Shown here: piece by piece, positions 39,656 through 42,891 of the stretch
Layout: each line of letters opens with the position of its first letter
How positions within the stretch are numbered: position 1 is the stretch's first letter
Source: Nemertoderma westbladi
Lineage: Eukaryota; Xenacoelomorpha; Nemertodermatida; Nemertodermatidae
Direction: 5' to 3'
Length of the DNA: 42,891 nucleotides
Assembly (NCBI GenBank): GCA_032718475.1
Contig: JAUCBJ010001680.1
Span: 1-42,891, forward strand
Made by a program: the position numbers and the translations under genes
The notes under the pieces: model-generated
Told to the model about the DNA's origin: nothing
Databases searched by the model: none
The model's input: the letters and a program-made list of their open reading frames with translations, nothing else

Positions 39656-41152
39656 GTTTGATTGTACAGTTGAATGCCTACTACTATAACGACAGTTAAA
39701 GCAAGTCTAGTAATTCAGTATCAACTGTTAGCCTAGTAATTAATTACCGATATCGTTACTCAATGTAACGCGATATATATATAATATATTAGAATACCGG
39801 TATACACTTATAGTATATATATAAGTATTATTACAGACTAGGTTTTGTCACAGAATACCGGTATATAATTTCAGCATAAATATATATAAATATATAATAA
39901 GCCTACCGTGAATACCGGTATACAGCTTACACTTATAGAATATATAAGTATAATTATAGACTAGAATTAATTACAGAATACCGGTATATAATTTCAGCAT
40001 AAATTTATAGAAATAAATATAATAAGCCTATCGTAAATACCGGTATGTCAATTATTTTATAATAACTGAATTTCTGAATTTTAGGGTTACTTTTCTTTAC
40101 TTTATTACTGTTATTAAGCAGTAGTCCAACTGATAAAAAGACCTAATTGATGTATGACAGGCCTACTATTTTATAAATCGGTTTGAGTTGATTTGTAATA
40201 TATATATATATACCCTTATAATGGGTTTTGACAATATTTGAAATAAATGTTATTATTTCTGGTAAGGAGTCACTACACAGAAGCTGAACGCTCTCAGTGA
40301 AGTGCTACTTGTTGGACACTAAAACAAATAATTATACTTGACTAAGTTACTTATTACTACAAATTACGTACAATTACTGGGTGAGATTACAATCTCTAAA
40401 TAAACACAAAAATTACACGTGCAAATTTTAGGGTAATTTTACAGGAAAGCTACAAACCAGCCTAACAAGGGGTTAGAATTTCTGGTTATTACAAACGGAC
40501 AGGAAACTACGGTATTTGAAAATAATTAAGCAGTAGTAAATAAATTGCGTTGTCCAGATAAGAAAATACCACCATCTGACGACTTATAGTCTTTAGCTGT
40601 ACAGCTCTATAAGTACTACATTATGTACCCGGAGTGTCCTTACCTAGAAGTTAATTACCGCAGCCAACCAGAGCTAACGTGCCTATTAACCACTTTACAA
40701 CACAAATATACTGCCTACACACAAATTACCTTCGGAAAGTACTGTACACTAAACCCTAAATTAGGTACAAGGTACAAGCCACCTTCCTAACTAGTACTTT
40801 ATCGGACATACACTCTACACACACTGCAATCTCTTCAGACTTAACAACAGTCGGACAACAATCCAGCCTACAAATTATTTATACAATCTGAGCAGGCTTA
40901 CACGCCTTCTGCTCAATATTACACTTACAAATAAATAAAACTGACAGAAATAAGTAAAATCCCAATAAAAAACCAGGGCTGCAGTCCCCGATTAAATATC
41001 AAGACCTACCGGTATATAATTATAAAAATCGAATAATACTGTTGTACCTGTAAGTACCGGTTCGGGCAGTTGGGCAGTTAGGCCTACAGCTTACCGTTTG
41101 ACCGGTACCTTCGACTTTATTGCCTACGTGCAATCAGGAGTTTAAAACTATT
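39656..41152. other. Non-coding DNA with TACCGGTA tandem repeat
   Basis: No gene. From about 39,791 to 40,050 a unit of about 118-124 bases containing GAATACCGGTATA repeats two to three times (starts at 39792, 39910 and about 40034), each with an inner AGAATACCGGTATATAATTT. The rest is AT-rich with scattered ACCGGT. It is where a 5' LTR of the minus-strand Pao element should lie, but no LTR partner was found. Confidence 0.7.
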
Positions 41153-41851
41153 AATGTTCGCGCTTTTAGACCTTTAGCAGTTTAACCTGCCAATTTTAGT
41201 TGTCTTTTTTGTATATCAATTATTTAATGTACTGAAGTTACATCAGCCGAAGCCAGTCTGTGCGCGACCATTTACCCACAGTTAAGGGAGACTGGATTCG
41301 GATGCTTTGATAGTGATTGCAGTGTAGACCTACTGTATTATTCGATTGATCGTTAATATATAATCTCTGACAATATATTTACTTTTGGGGAAATATTAAC
41401 AGTTCCTTTAGGACGTGGCGCTTTAAGTATAAAACAGAGTTATGACTTATACTAATCACAACTGGATGGCTACTGAGTTTTGTAAGAAGCGCATTCTTTA
41501 GGAGATGCTTTATTAACCTTCACACTACTTCACACGACTTCACACTACTGCGCACTGATCTACCGACCGTCACTGAATTTGATCATATATAAGGAGGATC
41601 GCAACTGACACATGTAGGGATTATGAAATAGCATTCAATTCACACAAAACCCACTATAATGTAAGTCGCAGTTGCTACCGGTAAACCTGTTCCTCTAACC
41701 TTTAGTAATCAAAGAGATTGGGGGTTTTATGATTATTCATCGGTATTCTCCAAATATATCAGCAATATATACCAACATAACACCAATTAATAACAGAATC
41801 AAATAATGCGGTGAACAGTCAGTATGTGTTACTTATGCATTGTTCCATGTG
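41153..41851. repeat. 699-bp dispersed direct repeat, copy 2
   Basis: Collinear with 23423-24121, same orientation, no indels. It ends exactly where truncated gag-like sequence begins at 41852. Confidence 0.92.
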
Positions 41852-42891
41852 ACAAGAGCAGGGATCGCTGCTTTATCAAGTTAGAGAAAGAGTTCTGCGG
41901 ATTAGGCTAATCTTATCCGCCTTTGAGGAGGCTTCTAAAAGAAAACAAGACACGTCGTTGCAAGTTGCCGTAAAGACTTGGTTTCAACGGGTGAGTCGCC
42001 AGGTTCAAGGAGCAGCTCAGTGGAAAGCTCAGTTGGAGGAGCGCTCAACCCATGGAGAATCAACAGACGCTACTTTTTCCCAAGTGGAAAGTGAAGCGAC
42101 GGCAGAGAAACCGCATAAGAGGGATGCCATTGACATCTATCTGTCAGACTATCAGCGTTTTGTAGGTGATGAAGAGTTGAGGAGAAGGTTAGAGGGACTT
42201 AGCCCTAATAGCGAAGGAGCCCAGCGTCGTGTTGGATGCGATTGATGTGGATAGGTTAGCGGCGAACCAAGCTAAATTCGATGAACAACTCCGCATCGCT
42301 AGAGACCAAGAAGAACAAGTCAAGAAAAAACGTATAGAAGACAGAAAGACAGCGGCAGTGGCAGCAGCAGTGGCAGCTGCAGAAGCAGAAACAAAAGCGG
42401 CAGCGGCAGTGGCAGAAGCAGAAACAAAAGCGGCAGCGGCAGTGGCAGCAGCAGAGGCAAAAGCGGCAGTAGCAGCAGCAAAGGCAGCGGCCGAAGCGGA
42501 AGGACGCAAGCGGGAGGCAGTGGCAGAAGCCGAACGGAGAGCGACTGAAGAAACCACCCAATTAGAATTGGAAAACATTCAGGAGAATCAAGACTGCATA
42601 AATAAACAGTTAACAGCTAGTAATATGCAGATGATGAATCGATCTACTCCCAAACGACAGGGATATACATCATCTGAGGAAGGCGATACCACCGACACTG
42701 AAGGCGGAAGAAATCGATCTCGCCTAAGCAGACGTAAAAGAACATTCCACCGGCAGAAATTGCCTGATTTGCCTCCAGCTGTTAGAAGGCAACTAAATAA
42801 CACCAAAGTAGGTAGTACAGAACCCACAGACCAAATAATTACAATAGAGAGACTCCCTACTATAGTAGATGAGCCTGAAATAATTAGGCCT
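41852..42891 (+). pseudogene. Second copy of the gag-like ORF, plus strand, runs off the edge
   Basis: Homologous to 39,000-37,850 of the minus strand. It begins inside the first part (LLYQVRERVLRIRLILSAFE), passes the point where the minus copy has two TAG codons with sense codons instead (TCG and TGG), then continues through DAIDIYLSDYQRFVGDEELR. A frame change near 42,215 ends the first open stretch at 42,245. Another frame continues through VLDAIDVDRLAANQAKFDEQ, an Ala-rich repeat region with more AEAETKAA units, and STPKRQGYTSSEEGDTTD to the window end. It is clearly diverged from the minus copy, so it is an older or different family member. Confidence 0.8.

Overview
This window is eukaryotic repeat-rich DNA, most likely from a marine invertebrate. 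The evidence is a Polinton/Maverick (adintovirus-like) element, RTE and other LINEs, a BEL/Pao retrotransposon, many foldback MITEs, microsatellites and the standard genetic code. I see no ordinary host gene. I cannot name the species; the abundance of ACCGGT and AGGCCT palindromes may be a lineage signature.

Region 1 (1 to about 14,200) is one AT-rich Polinton-like element that enters the window inside its integrase gene. Plus-strand genes follow: the integrase C-terminus, two tandem related penton-like (minor capsid) genes, a basic core protein, the probable major capsid protein, an adenain-type cysteine protease and a small RNase H-like protein. Minus-strand genes face them: a PC4-like protein, a basic unknown protein, the protein-primed-type family B DNA polymerase, a TBP-like protein and one unknown ORF. 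The two sets converge on a CA microsatellite near 5.2 kb. The virion genes are nearly intact (one nonsense codon). The polymerase is broken by three frame changes and by a 991-bp TTAA-flanked, piggyBac-type non-autonomous transposon. No packaging ATPase is visible. The most novel observation is that this element appears to carry both a TBP-fold and a PC4-fold protein, that is, its own transcription or ssDNA-binding accessory proteins.

Region 2 (14.2 to 19 kb) holds a foldback MITE, a GGTTGG-rich tandem repeat zone, and a decayed RTE-type LINE. The LINE contains an identical 144-bp internal repeat and is split by a long-TIR MITE.

Region 3 (19 to 24.7 kb) has no genes. It is a cluster of foldback elements and a TIR-bounded element whose core is a roughly 150-bp satellite carrying an RFX X-box-like palindrome in every unit. 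It also has one copy of a 699-bp repeat that recurs at 41.15 kb.

Region 4 (24.7 to 29.1 kb) has a minus-strand cluster of unrecognised broken ORFs and a foldback element with roughly 510-bp inverted arms, each carrying a mirrored ORF.

Region 5 (29.1 to 42.9 kb) is a nest. A minus-strand BEL/Pao element (gag-like ORFs, DUF1759-type gag, zinc knuckles, aspartic protease, in-frame loss of RT) is interrupted by two LINEs. One of those LINEs is itself interrupted by a younger RTE copy with an 11-bp target duplication. A second, oppositely oriented copy of the Pao gag-like ORF runs off the right edge.
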